NCBI RefSeq assembly: GCF_002101335.1 | Contig: NZ_CP020773.1 | Coordinates: forward strand, 1,736,001-1,800,000 | DNA length: 64,000 bases | Reading direction: 5' to 3' | DNA from: Staphylococcus lutrae | Lineage (GTDB): Bacteria; Bacillota; Bacilli; Staphylococcales; Staphylococcaceae | In this document: in pieces, positions 8,865-18,148 of the stretch | How the letters are laid out: each line of letters opens with the position of its first letter | Position numbering within the stretch: position 1 is the first letter of the stretch | The notes under the pieces: model-generated | The model's database searches: none | What the model saw: only the letters and a program-made list of their open reading frames with translations | Told to the model about the DNA's origin: nothing | Translations under genes and position numbers: made by a program

Positions 8865-9263
8865 ATGAAAATTGTGTTTTATTCTTTTACGGGTAATGTT
8901 AGACGATTCGTGAAACGTACAAAACTGAACAACACCCTTGAGATTAATGAAACGAATGCGTCAGAAATTGTAACGGAACCATTTATTATTTTGACAGGGA
9001 CAATTGGTTTTGGTGAGGTACCTCAACCAGTCCAACAATTTTTGGAAAAAAATTATAAAAACTTAAAGGGTGTTGCAGCAAGTGGCAATCGAAATTGGGG
9101 TAGTAATTTTGCGAAAGCAGGAGAAACTATTGCCAATACGTACCACGTCCCTTTATTGATGAAATTTGAACTCCATGGCAATGCCCATGATACAACAGAA
9201 TTTAAAGAGAAGGTGGTCAATTTTTATGAAAACTATGGAACAAAAGCAATACAAGCATATTGA
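8865..9263 (+). CDS. nrdI: Class Ib ribonucleotide reductase flavodoxin NrdI
   Basis: NrdI is a small flavodoxin that delivers the oxidant needed to assemble the dimanganese-tyrosyl radical cofactor of NrdF. The 132-residue protein starts with the FMN-phosphate loop [11 protein letters not shown] and has the flavin-contact segment [19 protein letters not shown] provides the ribosome binding site. It is the first gene of nrdIEF, with a leader of about 325 nt carrying NrdR boxes, and its 3' end overlaps nrdE by 38 bp, implying translational coupling. Confidence 0.94.
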   Translation: MKIVFYSFTGNVRRFVKRTKLNNTLEINETNASEIVTEPFIILTGTIGFGEVPQPVQQFLEKNYKNLKGVAASGNRNWGSNFAKAGETIANTYHVPLLMKFELHGNAHDTTEFKEKVVNFYENYGTKAIQAY

Positions 9264-11331
9264 ACTGAATAATCAAGTGACTAAAAGAAATGAAAAAGGT
9301 TTTTTTCAATTAGAGAAAGACCAAGAGGCACTTGCATTATATTTAGAAGAAATTCAAGATAAAACGGTTCATTTCGATAGCGAACTTGAACGCCTTCACT
9401 TTTTAGTTGACAACAATTTTTATTACAATGTATTTGAGGAGTATAGTGAAGCTCAGCTTGCGGAATTAATTGCATATGCAGAGGCGATTCCGTTTCACTT
9501 TGCGAGCTATATGTCAGCGAGTAAATTTTTCAAAGATTATGCGTTGAAAACAAATGATAAGTCACAGTATCTTGAAAACTATCATCAACATGTGTTGATT
9601 GTGTCGCTTTATCTTGCAAAAGGGGACGTCACACTTGCGAAACAATTCGCTTCTGCAATGATCGAGCAACGTTATCAACCGGCAACGCCAACGTTTTTAA
9701 ATGCAGGGCGTGCGCGCAGAGGAGAACTTGTGTCATGTTTTCTACTGGAAGTTGACGATAGTTTGAACTCGATTAATTTCATCGATTCAACGGCAAAACA
9801 ATTAAGTAAAATTGGTGGTGGTGTTGCTATCAACCTCTCTAAATTACGTGCGCGAGGTGAAGCCATCAAAGGAATTAAAGGTGTCGCAAAAGGTGTTTTA
9901 CCAATTGCAAAAGCGCTTGAGGGAGGCTTTAGTTACGCGGACCAATTAGGTCAACGTCCAGGTGCGGGTGCCGTGTACCTGAACATTTTCCACTATGATG
10001 TAGAAGAATTTTTAGATACGAAAAAAATAAATGCAGATGAAGATTTACGCCTTTCTACTATTTCAACAGGTTTGATTGTCCCTTCTAAATTTTTTGAACT
10101 TGCAAAAGAAGGAAAAGACTTTTTTATGTTTGCCCCTCACACTGTTGAACAGGAATATGGCGTGACACTTGACGATATTAATATTGATGAATACTATGAT
10201 CGATTAGTGGAAAACCCTAATGTAATGAAGAAGAGCAAAGATGCGCGTGAAATGCTTAATATGATAGCACAAACACAATTGCAATCTGGGTATCCTTATT
10301 TAATGTTCAAGGACAATGCGAATCGTGTGCATGCGAATGCGAACATTGGCCAAATTAAAATGAGTAACTTGTGTACAGAAATTTTCCAACTTCAAGAAAC
10401 ATCGATTATCAATGATTATGGTGTAGAAGATGAAATCAAACGAGATATTTCTTGTAATTTGGGTTCATTAAATATCGTTAATGTGATGGAATCTGATCAA
10501 TTTAGAGCATCTGTACATACAGGTATGGACGCATTAACAGTGGTAAGCGATATCGCAAACATTCAAAATGCGCCAGGCGTGAAAAAAGCGAATAGCGAAT
10601 TGCATTCAGTAGGTTTAGGTGTCATGAACTTACATGGTTATTTAGCGAAAAATTATATCAATTATGAATCAGAAGAAGCTAAAGACTTTGCGAATGTTTT
10701 CTTTATGATGATGAATTACTATTCAATAGAACGTTCAATGCAAATTGCGAAAGAACGTGGGGAAGCATTTGTGGACTTTGATCAGTCTGATTATGCGAAT
10801 GGCCGTTATTTTGAGCGTTATACGACGGAAGATTTCTTGCCACAGTCTGACAAAGTGAAAGCATTGTTTGAACACCACACAATTCCTACGCGTGAAGATT
10901 GGAAAGCCCTACAAGCTGAAGTGGAAAAGTATGGTTTATATCATGCATATCGTTTAGCCATTGCACCAACGCAAAGTATTTCTTATGTACAAAATGCAAC
11001 GAGTTCAGTAATGCCAATTGTAGATCAAATTGAACGTCGAACATATGGAAATGCTGAAACATTTTATCCAATGCCATTTTTATCACCACAAACGATGTGG
11101 TATTACAAATCAGCGTTTAATATTGATCAAATGAAGCTGATTGATCTTATTGCGACAATTCAAACACATATCGATCAAGGTATTTCTACAATTTTGTATG
11201 TGAATTCAGAAATTTCGACGCGTGAGTTATCACGTTTGTATGTGTATGCACATCATAAAGGATTAAAATCTTTGTACTATACACGAAACAAATTGTTGAG
11301 TGTAGAAGAGTGTACAAGCTGTTCAATTTAA
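9226..11331 (+). CDS. nrdE: Class Ib ribonucleoside-diphosphate reductase, alpha subunit
   Basis: NrdE is the catalytic subunit that reduces NDPs to dNDPs. The 701-residue protein shows the conserved block [19 protein letters not shown], the radical-site motif NLCTEIF, the redox partner region [10 protein letters not shown] and the C-terminal thioredoxin-like pair ECTSC. The start at ATG 9226 ([16 protein letters not shown]) is preceded by AAGGTGG; the open frame runs further upstream only because it overlaps nrdI. There is no intein or intron, although staphylococcal nrdE genes are sometimes targets. Confidence 0.96.
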   Translation: MKTMEQKQYKHIELNNQVTKRNEKGFFQLEKDQEALALYLEEIQDKTVHFDSELERLHFLVDNNFYYNVFEEYSEAQLAELIAYAEAIPFHFASYMSASKFFKDYALKTNDKSQYLENYHQHVLIVSLYLAKGDVTLAKQFASAMIEQRYQPATPTFLNAGRARRGELVSCFLLEVDDSLNSINFIDSTAKQLSKIGGGVAINLSKLRARGEAIKGIKGVAKGVLPIAKALEGGFSYADQLGQRPGAGAVYLNIFHYDVEEFLDTKKINADEDLRLSTISTGLIVPSKFFELAKEGKDFFMFAPHTVEQEYGVTLDDINIDEYYDRLVENPNVMKKSKDAREMLNMIAQTQLQSGYPYLMFKDNANRVHANANIGQIKMSNLCTEIFQLQETSIINDYGVEDEIKRDISCNLGSLNIVNVMESDQFRASVHTGMDALTVVSDIANIQNAPGVKKANSELHSVGLGVMNLHGYLAKNYINYESEEAKDFANVFFMMMNYYSIERSMQIAKERGEAFVDFDQSDYANGRYFERYTTEDFLPQSDKVKALFEHHTIPTREDWKALQAEVEKYGLYHAYRLAIAPTQSISYVQNATSSVMPIVDQIERRTYGNAETFYPMPFLSPQTMWYYKSAFNIDQMKLIDLIATIQTHIDQGISTILYVNSEISTRELSRLYVYAHHKGLKSLYYTRNKLLSVEECTSCSI

Positions 11332-11414
11332 GTGATGTGGTGATGCACCTATAAATACGGAAAAGCGAGACCCCAATATGTCTTGAAATGGGACATCTGT
11401 TTTTAAACGATTGC

Positions 11415-11447
11415 GGGGGATAGGCCACCGTATAGCGCTTATCCCCC
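11415..11447 (+). other. Intercistronic stem-loop between nrdE and nrdF
   Basis: GGGGGATAGGC pairs with GCTTATCCCCC (11 bp with one G-U pair) around an 11-nt loop. No T-run follows, so a processing or stability element that adjusts nrdF relative to nrdE is more likely than a terminator. Confidence 0.5.
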
Positions 11448-11489
11448 ATTTGTCGTACATCATAATAAAGATAGGAGCAAATAATATCA

Positions 11490-12458
11490 ATGATAGCTGT
11501 AAATTGGAACACTCAAGAAGATATGACGAATATGTTTTGGCGTCAAAACATCGCTCAAATGTGGGTTGAAACTGAATTTAAAGTCTCTAAAGATATTGCG
11601 AGTTGGAAAACGTTAACTGATGATGAACAAGAAGCATTTAAAAAGGCTTTGGCAGGTTTAACGGGTTTGGATACGCATCAAGCTGATGACGGAATGCCTT
11701 TAATCATGTTGCATACGAAAGACTTACGAAAAAAAGCTGTTTATTCTTTTATGGGAATGATGGAACAAATCCATGCTAAAAGCTATTCACATATTTTCAC
11801 GACGCTCTTACCCTCTAAAGAAACCAATGAATTGTTAGACAAATGGGTCCTTGAAGAACCGCATTTGAAATACAAATCTGAAAAAATCATTAGTAATTAT
11901 CACAAATTATGGGGCAAAGAAGCTTCCATTTATGATCAGTATATGGCACGCGTATCAAGTGTGTTTTTAGAAACGTTTTTATTTTATTCTGGATTCTATT
12001 ACCCATTGTATTTGGCTGGCCAAGGTCGCATGACGACATCGGGTGAAATCATCCGTAAAATTTTACTTGATGAATCAATTCATGGCGTTTTCACAGGCTT
12101 AGATGCTCAAAGTTTGCGCAATGAACTTTCAGAAAGTGAAAAACAAAAAGCCGATCAAGAAATGTATAAATTATTAGAAGATTTATATGCGAATGAAGAG
12201 TCCTATACGCGTAAACTATACGAACCGATTGGCTTAGCAGACGATGTCATGAACTATGTACGTTATAACGGCAACAAAGCATTGTCTAATCTTGGTTTTG
12301 AACCTTATTTTGAAGAGCGTGAGTTCAGTCCGATTATTGAAAATGCATTAGATACATCAACGAAAAACCATGATTTCTTCTCAGTTAAAGGTGACGGCTA
12401 TACGCTTGCGTTAAATGTCGAAGCACTTCAAGATGATGATTTTGTATTTAATGACTAG
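11490..12458 (+). CDS. nrdF: Class Ib ribonucleoside-diphosphate reductase, beta subunit
   Basis: NrdF is the radical-generating ferritin-like subunit. The 322 residues include the metal-ligand helices around TGLDTHQADDG, EQIHAKSYSHIF (the tyrosyl radical region) and ILLDESIHGVFTG. The C-terminal tail, ending LQDDDFVFND, is the peptide that docks into NrdE. It is the last gene of nrdIEF, 158 bp after nrdE, with AGGAGC upstream at somewhat long spacing. In S. aureus sstABCD follows; here it does not. Confidence 0.96.
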   Translation: MIAVNWNTQEDMTNMFWRQNIAQMWVETEFKVSKDIASWKTLTDDEQEAFKKALAGLTGLDTHQADDGMPLIMLHTKDLRKKAVYSFMGMMEQIHAKSYSHIFTTLLPSKETNELLDKWVLEEPHLKYKSEKIISNYHKLWGKEASIYDQYMARVSSVFLETFLFYSGFYYPLYLAGQGRMTTSGEIIRKILLDESIHGVFTGLDAQSLRNELSESEKQKADQEMYKLLEDLYANEESYTRKLYEPIGLADDVMNYVRYNGNKALSNLGFEPYFEEREFSPIIENALDTSTKNHDFFSVKGDGYTLALNVEALQDDDFVFND

Positions 12459-13076
12459 TGTTTTGACGTCAACAAGAATAAGATAACGCACGATAGCGTG
12501 TGCGTAATTGAATACTTCACCGCTACATAAGCAACTTCACTTCGAGGGTCATCCTATCTGAAAGGTCCATTTAAATGCGACTTTGAAGGTGGTGTCTCAT
12601 CCGAGGTGAGGTTGCTTTTATTATGTGTGATGATTGAGCGTGTGGAAGCGTATTGATGAATGTCTTATTAGGTTGATGATGATCGAGTAAACAAGTGATA
12701 GAGGGACGCGATGAAAAAAATGGAAGAGATAATGGGAGATGTGATGTTTTTGTGGATAGGTTGACGCGGTTGCATTGACCAAACGGCCAGGCTTTTTCAA
12801 ATTGATAAAAGTTACATTTGATGATTGAGCGCAAATGCGATGCACGCGAGAGGGTGAAGCCGTAGCTCCCCCTCTACGTGCCATGCTATCTCAAATGACG
12901 TAAGTCTTTTAGGTAACTGTGTAGATGATTAAGGCGTGATGATAAGACTTTAATGCAGTCAGTCTCTTCTTATGTCCATCCTCGGACGCATGTTAGATTT
13001 ATCTTGCATTCTAATCATACGAGAGGTTCAGGTTGAAATGAGGAGATGAAGCTGTCATCTCAACCACTGGAAAAAT
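12459..13076. other. Gene-free region after nrdF with several hairpins
   Basis: No convincing coding sequence was found in 618 bp. AAGCAACTTCAC (12529-12540) pairs with GTGAGGTTGCTT (12606-12617), which is followed by TTATTATG; this may be the nrdF terminator with a large internal structure. A second interrupted stem, GCACG..AGAGGG with CCCTCT..CGTGC, lies at about 12842-12882. S. aureus has the sstABCD ferric-siderophore genes here; no remnant of them was recognised. Confidence 0.5.
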
Positions 13077-13391
13077 TTAAATTTCAAAATAGTGATGATA
13101 ATGAAACTTGCATCGATTGTTAAAGTGTGCGTTGCATTTCGGACAAGATTCGTTCATCATGTAGGTTTCAATCGACATTTCATGTTGACATACCCCACAC
13201 AAAATGGCATGTACATCAAACTCATCTGAATGCCAGCGCTTAGGGTGATGCTTTTCAGATTCATTGTGACATTTAAAACATGGATAATACTTGTTACAGC
13301 ATTTAAATTTAATTGCAATAATATCAAGTGGTGTGTGATAATGCACGCAACGTGTTTCATCATCAATTGTTGCACCATAAACATGTGTCAT
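13077..13391 (-). CDS. CHY-type zinc finger protein
   Basis: This 104-residue cytoplasmic protein is rich in Cys and His: CVHYHTPLDIIAIKFKCC, CFKCHNESE, LCGVCQHEM and CPKCNAHFN. These match the CHY zinc-finger family, which binds several zinc ions. Its molecular role is not established. It lies 26 bp downstream of murB on the same strand with AAGGGGAG before the ATG, so it is likely co-transcribed with murB. Confidence 0.85.
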   Translation of the reverse strand: MTHVYGATIDDETRCVHYHTPLDIIAIKFKCCNKYYPCFKCHNESEKHHPKRWHSDEFDVHAILCGVCQHEMSIETYMMNESCPKCNAHFNNRCKFHYHHYFEI

Positions 13392-13417
13392 TCTACCCGC
13401 TCCCCTTAGTTATATTT

Positions 13418-14338
13418 TTATTTTTCTAATGGCTCTCCAATGATGCGAACTTCTCGTTCTAGAGAGATATCAAACTTTTCTTTAACGACTTTTTGCACGT
13501 GATGAATCAGTGCTTCATAATCCGTGGCAGTCCCATGATCGACATTGACCATAAAACCAGCATGTTTCAATGAGACTTCGACGCCACCAATACGATGGCC
13601 TTGTAAATTTGCGTTTTGAATTAATTGGCCTGCAAAATGGCCAGGTGGTCGACGAAAAACACTACCGCAAGAAGGATACTCAAGCGGTTGTTTCGATTCT
13701 CGACGCGCCGTTAAATCATCCATTTTCTCTTGAATTTCAACTTGTTTGCCGGGAGTAAGTGTAAAAGCAGCCTCTAATACGACATAGTGTTGCTGTTGAA
13801 TAATACTGTTACGATAATCTAATTCGAGCTCATTATGTGTCAATTGGAGTAAATCACCACGCTCATTAATGACCAACGCATAATCAATGACATCTTTCAC
13901 TTCACCGCCATAAGCGCCGGCATTCATATAAACTGCGCCACCAATTGACCCCGGAATACCACAGGCAAATTCGAGGCCAGTTAATGCATAATCTCGTGCT
14001 TTACGAGATACATCGATAATTGCCGCACCACTTCCGGCGATAATTGTTGCATCAGAAGCTTCGATATGATTGAGAGACAGCAAACTTATGACAATGCCAC
14101 GAATACCCCCATCTCGAATAATAATATTGGACCCATTGCCTAAATATGTGACCGGGATTTGCTGCTCATATGCGTATTTTACTATTTTTTGTACGTCTTC
14201 AAAATGTTCAGGCGAGATATAAAAATCAGCATTGCCTCCTGTCTCTGTATACGTATAACGTTTAAGGGGTTCATCCACTTTTATTGTATTTACAGGAACA
14301 AGTGATTCTAATTCCCGTAAGATGCGAGATTGATTCAC
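13418..14338 (-). CDS. murB: UDP-N-acetylenolpyruvoylglucosamine reductase
   Basis: MurB reduces UDP-GlcNAc-enolpyruvate to UDP-MurNAc with NADPH and FAD in peptidoglycan synthesis. Motifs are [20 protein letters not shown] (FAD binding), [25 protein letters not shown] and [18 protein letters not shown] with the catalytic serine. The start is a GTG at 14336-14338, nine bases after GAGAGG; this gives 306 residues and aligns with the S. aureus N-terminus. ATG codons further upstream sit on or before that ribosome binding site. Confidence 0.95.
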   Translation of the reverse strand: MNQSRILRELESLVPVNTIKVDEPLKRYTYTETGGNADFYISPEHFEDVQKIVKYAYEQQIPVTYLGNGSNIIIRDGGIRGIVISLLSLNHIEASDATIIAGSGAAIIDVSRKARDYALTGLEFACGIPGSIGGAVYMNAGAYGGEVKDVIDYALVINERGDLLQLTHNELELDYRNSIIQQQHYVVLEAAFTLTPGKQVEIQEKMDDLTARRESKQPLEYPSCGSVFRRPPGHFAGQLIQNANLQGHRIGGVEVSLKHAGFMVNVDHGTATDYEALIHHVQKVVKEKFDISLEREVRIIGEPLEK

Positions 14339-14487
14339 AATTAACATCCTCTCTTTCCGTAATAACAACGTAAAATTTTGCTCATCGACTTCTTATCTTA
14401 TTGAAGTATATTTTAATCGTCCATTTTTGCAATAATAGATTTAATTATATTTTAACCGTTTTAATGGACCGCGTCATGCCCAAACCT

Positions 14488-15009
14488 CTATGACGTCGTG
14501 TACTGTTGAAGTGCGTCAAACCACTGTGCTTTTATCGTTTCATAAGTGCGAATCGTTAGGGGCTGTTGTGCAAGTGCCTTTTTTTGTGCTTTGAAAAAGT
14601 GGATTGCATCTGATTGATGTGTCAATAAATCATGATAGCGTTGATATTTGTCAAAAGTAGGGGTCTGCATTTGAATAATATGTAAACGAACGTCTTGTTT
14701 TAAATCGCTTAAGTTATTGAATTTTGCCATGACGACTTTCTTTTCATATGAATGATGTAGGCGATAAAACCCTGCATAATTTAATCTTTTTTCATCTAAT
14801 GCAGTAATATCATGTAAATTACGCACACCTACTAAAATGTCTAAAATGGGTTCTGTTGGATAATTGAAATGGGCAGTTCCACCGATATGTTGGGTGAATT
14901 TAATCGGGGAGTCTAAAAGATTTAATAATAGGGCATGATATGTTTCATACTGTTGATGATAGTATGATGATTTGTCATCGGTCATGAAAGGTTGAACATG
15001 ACGGTACAT
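14488..15009 (-). CDS. GrpB-family protein
   Basis: This 173-residue protein has the GrpB/UPF0157 core, a nucleotidyltransferase-like fold, seen as QHIGGTAHFNYPTEPILDILVGV followed by YEKKVVMAKF and LRLHIIQ-like strands. The usual HIGSTA..PGL element is modified. The biochemical function of the family is unknown. AGGAGG precedes the ATG with good spacing. Confidence 0.75.
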   Translation of the reverse strand: MYRHVQPFMTDDKSSYYHQQYETYHALLLNLLDSPIKFTQHIGGTAHFNYPTEPILDILVGVRNLHDITALDEKRLNYAGFYRLHHSYEKKVVMAKFNNLSDLKQDVRLHIIQMQTPTFDKYQRYHDLLTHQSDAIHFFKAQKKALAQQPLTIRTYETIKAQWFDALQQYTTS

Positions 15010-15089
15010 GAGCTAGCCTCCTATAAGGTGATTTTCCATAATTCTGAATTACTATATCATATATTATTTTCAAGTTAAATACGTTTATG

Positions 15090-15095
15090 TATAAT
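15090..15095 (+). promoter_or_regulatory. -10 element of the YkyA-like lipoprotein gene
   Basis: TATAAT lies 24 bp upstream of the start codon. The -35 (TTTCAA at 15068-15073) is a poor match. Confidence 0.5.
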
Positions 15096-15118
15096 ACGAA
15101 TTAATAAGAGGTGTAATA

Positions 15119-16009
15119 ATGAAAAAATGGACGATAATGTTGATTTTAAGTTTGGTGGCCCTAGGGGGTCTGACTGCTTGTTTTCCGTCTTCTCGACAAC
15201 AACAACATGCATTCGATCAACAAATGCAAACCGTGATGAAACAAGAACTAAAAATTAAGCAAACGATGGACCAGATGGATTTAAATCAGCTGTATCATTT
15301 AAGTCAAACCGATACGACTGATGCGAATAAACGCGCTTTTAGTCAAATGAAACACCAAATTGATGAAAAATTAAAGCCTCAAATGAAACACTATCATCAA
15401 GCAGCGGAAAAACTTCCAGCAGAGAACAAGGATTTAAAGTTATTAAAAGCAACATATTTAAAAGGAGTAGAGGGTAAAGAAAAAGAAATTGAGAAATTAG
15501 AGCAATTTGTCGTACTTTGCCAAAATTCAATTCAAACGAATGAAAATATTTTGGATGACACACAACAGTTTGAAAAATATCGGAGCCGTGTTGAAAACCA
15601 ACTTAACCGTGCAAAGCAATCTGCACAAGGAATCGAAGACAGTATGAAACTTGAAGCACAATTGGATAAAAACAATTCACGTATAAAAAATATTGCAGAA
15701 ACCTCAATTCGTGAAAAGGATGAAGACGTGCAGATTAAAACGATAAAAACCGAGATTATTCCATTAATTCAAGACCAAATTAAAGCTTTGAATGAAACCC
15801 AACTCAAAGATGAAATGACGAGTCAAGTCCGTCAAGATGCTGTGCAAATGTATTATAGTTTAGAACGTTATTATCAAGCCCGTATTAAAACAATTACGTA
15901 TAATCAAAAATTATCCCAAGTGGACGTGCATACTTTAATTACCAAAGGCGAAGATTTAGAAAAATATAATCAAGATTATGAAAATCAGCGGGATCAAATG
16001 GGACTTTAA
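15119..16009 (+). CDS. YkyA-family lipoprotein
   Basis: This 296-residue secreted lipoprotein has a type II signal peptide (MKKWTIMLILSLVALGG) and lipobox LTAC, so it should be lipidated at C21 by Lgt, encoded at 42162. The mature part is almost entirely helical, rich in Gln, Lys and Glu, and predicted to form coiled coils. It matches the YkyA/EMYY-motif group of putative cell-wall-associated lipoproteins with no proven function. GAGGTG precedes the ATG. Confidence 0.82.
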   Translation: MKKWTIMLILSLVALGGLTACFPSSRQQQHAFDQQMQTVMKQELKIKQTMDQMDLNQLYHLSQTDTTDANKRAFSQMKHQIDEKLKPQMKHYHQAAEKLPAENKDLKLLKATYLKGVEGKEKEIEKLEQFVVLCQNSIQTNENILDDTQQFEKYRSRVENQLNRAKQSAQGIEDSMKLEAQLDKNNSRIKNIAETSIREKDEDVQIKTIKTEIIPLIQDQIKALNETQLKDEMTSQVRQDAVQMYYSLERYYQARIKTITYNQKLSQVDVHTLITKGEDLEKYNQDYENQRDQMGL

Positions 16010-16078
16010 TCGAGATGTGCGAATGGTTGTGTGATAGAAAATTGCACGTATGAATGCAAACGGATTTAAAATTAAAGG

Positions 16079-16107
16079 TTAACAAGGTGATATTATGTGT
16101 GTATAAT
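16079..16107 (+). promoter_or_regulatory. Sigma-A promoter of the bacilliredoxin gene
   Basis: TTAACA (16079-16084) and TATAAT (16102-16107) are separated by exactly 17 bp, about 75 bp upstream of the start codon. Confidence 0.75.
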
Positions 16108-16181
16108 GGTAAACATTGAGAAAACTAAGCATTCATTTTAAATAAAAGGCAGACAGAAAAATCTATTTAGAGGTGAAGAGA

Positions 16182-16502
16182 ATGGCAATTAAGCTAACTT
16201 CGATTGACCAGTTTGAACAAACAATGGAAGCGCATGACTATGTGTTTATTTTAAAACACAGTCAAACTTGCCCAATTTCGGACAATGCTTTTGATCAATT
16301 TAATAAATTTTTATATGAGCGTGACATGGATGGCTATTATGTAGTGGTTCAAGAAGCGCGTGAGCTATCGGATTATATTGCTGAAAAGACGGGAGTCAAA
16401 CACGAATCACCACAAGCATTTTATTTTGTTAATGGCGAATTGAAGTGGCATGACCATCATCAAAATATTACCGTGTCTTCACTGGCAAAAGCTGAGGAAT
16501 AA
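16182..16502 (+). CDS. brxC: Monothiol bacilliredoxin BrxC/YtxJ
   Basis: This 106-residue thioredoxin-fold protein has a single-cysteine active site, KHSQTCPIS, in the YtxJ/BrxC pattern TCPIS. Members remove bacillithiol from or otherwise reduce protein mixed disulfides in bacillithiol-producing Firmicutes, including staphylococci. AGAGGTG upstream selects ATG 16182 rather than the in-frame codon three residues earlier. A good sigma-A promoter lies upstream and a rho-independent terminator downstream, so it is monocistronic. Confidence 0.88.
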   Translation: MAIKLTSIDQFEQTMEAHDYVFILKHSQTCPISDNAFDQFNKFLYERDMDGYYVVVQEARELSDYIAEKTGVKHESPQAFYFVNGELKWHDHHQNITVSSLAKAEE

Positions 16503-16604
16503 GTACCAGGTAGGACGACGTGCCTGATGGGAATGTGGTATAAATACAAACGACATAACATTAGAAATAACGTATGAAGACGAGTACATAATCAATAAGT
16601 AATG

Positions 16605-16643
16605 AAAGCAACACCATCGATTGAGGATGATGTGTTGCTTTTT
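16605..16643 (+). terminator. Terminator of the bacilliredoxin gene
   Basis: AAAGCAACACCATC pairs with GATGATGTGTTGCTTT (a few unpaired bases) around a short loop and is followed by a T-run. Confidence 0.85.
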
Positions 16644-16699
16644 GACTTTTGTACTCGGAACGGTGTGATGTCAGTTGCACTGTATTTGACAGAATAGGT

Positions 16700-16729
16700 T
16701 TGTACACTTTTGATAGACAAGGCTATAAT
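16700..16729 (+). promoter_or_regulatory. Promoter upstream of a structured RNA candidate
   Basis: TTGTAC (16700-16705) and TATAAT (16724-16729) are 18 bp apart. A further TTGACA at 16686-16691 is too distant to pair with this -10. The transcript would begin near 16736, more than 220 nt before the next gene. Confidence 0.55.
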
Positions 16730-16735
16730 ATAGAG

Positions 16736-16890
16736 GAAAATGCCTCAGCATTCGAATGATTTATGTCGTATGGCTATTCAGAGCGAACAACCACGGATAC
16801 TGTTTTGCTTGAAGCCTAATGTAGAAGCGCAGTCAATTTAAGTGTATCCATGCACTAGCGCGTAATTTGCTGTGATACGGGAGACACTTA
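16736..16890 (+). ncRNA. Candidate rod-shaped structured RNA (possibly 6S-like)
   Basis: Downstream of the promoter, the outer segments pair: ATTTATGTCGTAT (16760s) with GATACGGGAGACACTTAAAT (16870s-16890), with bulges. An inner stem pairs GGATAC (16795-16800) with GTATCC (16844-16849). An alternative 9-bp pairing is TTTAAGTGT (16838-16846) with ACACTTAAA (16884-16892). Closing stem, internal bubble and apical hairpin are the architecture of 6S RNA, but I cannot confirm homology from memory. A long regulatory leader of the glycerate kinase gene is the alternative. Confidence 0.35.
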
Positions 16891-16961
16891 AATGTGATAA
16901 GCGGATTAACTTTAAAATTAAAATTTTTATGATAAAACAAGAAAGATAAGAGGGTGAAAAC

Positions 16962-18077
16962 ATGAAAGTCTTAGTTGCAATGGATGAATTTAACGGCATT
17001 ATTTCTAGTTACGATGCCAATCGTTATATAGAGGAAGGCATTGCGAGTCAGATTACAGAGGCTGATATTGTACAAGTCCCACTATTTAATGGTAGAAGAG
17101 AACTACTCAATGCTATATTTTTGTGGAAATCAGGAACGCAATATCGAATGACTGCACATGATGCAATGATGCAACAAAAAGATGTGACATATGGTCAAAC
17201 AGATGATGGACTGACAGTGATTGAAGCGGGCCAATTTTTAACGGGTAACGAGGCGTACGTGACACATACCAGTTTTGGTTTGGGTGAGGTCATTCGCCAT
17301 GCGTTAGATAAAAACGCACAACATATGATCATTTCTGTCGGTGCCATCGATACATTCGATGGTGGCGCAGGTATGTTACAGGCGCTAGGTGCGCGTTTTT
17401 ACGATGATGAAGGTCGCATTGTGGATATGACAAAAGGGAGTGACGCCATCAAGCATGTGCGTCAAATTGATCTACAACACTTACATGCTGGCTTGAAAGC
17501 ATGTCGCATTCAAATTGTGACGGACTTTGAAAGTAAGTTATATGGTAAACAAAGTGCTATTATGAAAACCTACCGTCACTATCAAATGAATCGTGAAGAG
17601 GCAGTGACGATTGACAATTTGTTATGGTATTGGAGTGAGCTATTCAAACATCAGCATCATCTTGTACTGGGGTCGGTTCACAGAGGTGGTGCAGGCGGCG
17701 GCATAGCAGCAACGATGCATGCATTGTTTAATGCTGAAATCTGTACGAGCCATGAATTAGTCGATCAAATTACAGGTTTGAATCGATTAGTGGAACAAGC
17801 CGATTTGGTTGTCTTTGGTGAGGGGATTGATGAACAAGATGAAATGATTGAGACCTCTTCATTAAGAATTGCTGAACTTTGTCATCAGCATGGCAAGCCT
17901 TCAATTGCTATTTGTGGGACTAGAGACAAGTTTGAACGTTTCGAAGCACTAGGTGTGACAGCAATGTTTAACACGTTTATTGATATGCCAAAATCATTAC
18001 CTGATTTTAAAATGGGTGTGCAATTAAGAAATGATGTCATACAGGCGATTCGATTATTACAGACATCATTTCAGTAA
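16962..18077 (+). CDS. garK: Glycerate kinase (GarK/GlxK family)
   Basis: This 371-residue cytoplasmic kinase phosphorylates D-glycerate, feeding it into lower glycolysis. It has the family hallmarks: the N-terminal MDEFNG.. block (equivalent to the DSFKG motif), GLGEVIRHAL, GAIDTFDGGAGMLQALGARF, GAGGGIAATMHALF and FGEGIDEQ. AGAGGGTG precedes the ATG. A structured RNA candidate occupies the upstream region, and a strong bidirectional terminator separates it from the converging pepT operon. Confidence 0.9.
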   Translation: MKVLVAMDEFNGIISSYDANRYIEEGIASQITEADIVQVPLFNGRRELLNAIFLWKSGTQYRMTAHDAMMQQKDVTYGQTDDGLTVIEAGQFLTGNEAYVTHTSFGLGEVIRHALDKNAQHMIISVGAIDTFDGGAGMLQALGARFYDDEGRIVDMTKGSDAIKHVRQIDLQHLHAGLKACRIQIVTDFESKLYGKQSAIMKTYRHYQMNREEAVTIDNLLWYWSELFKHQHHLVLGSVHRGGAGGGIAATMHALFNAEICTSHELVDQITGLNRLVEQADLVVFGEGIDEQDEMIETSSLRIAELCHQHGKPSIAICGTRDKFERFEALGVTAMFNTFIDMPKSLPDFKMGVQLRNDVIQAIRLLQTSFQ

Positions 18078-18095
18078 ATCGAATGATATGTGAAA

Positions 18096-18141
18096 GAAAT
18101 AGACCTTTATCATTTTTTTGAAAATGGTAAAGGTCTATTTC
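18096..18141. terminator. Bidirectional terminator between garK and pepT
   Basis: A 21-bp stem (GAAATAGACCTTTATCATTTT with one wobble) and a 4-nt loop, with A/T-rich outer ends, lies between the two converging genes. Confidence 0.92.
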
Positions 18142-18148
18142 TGTATGG

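Noticed and set aside
12571..12884. Two overlapping 87-codon minus-strand frames after nrdF
   Set aside because: Composition rich in His/Ser/Pro without pattern, no ribosome binding site, and mutually overlapping in different frames.
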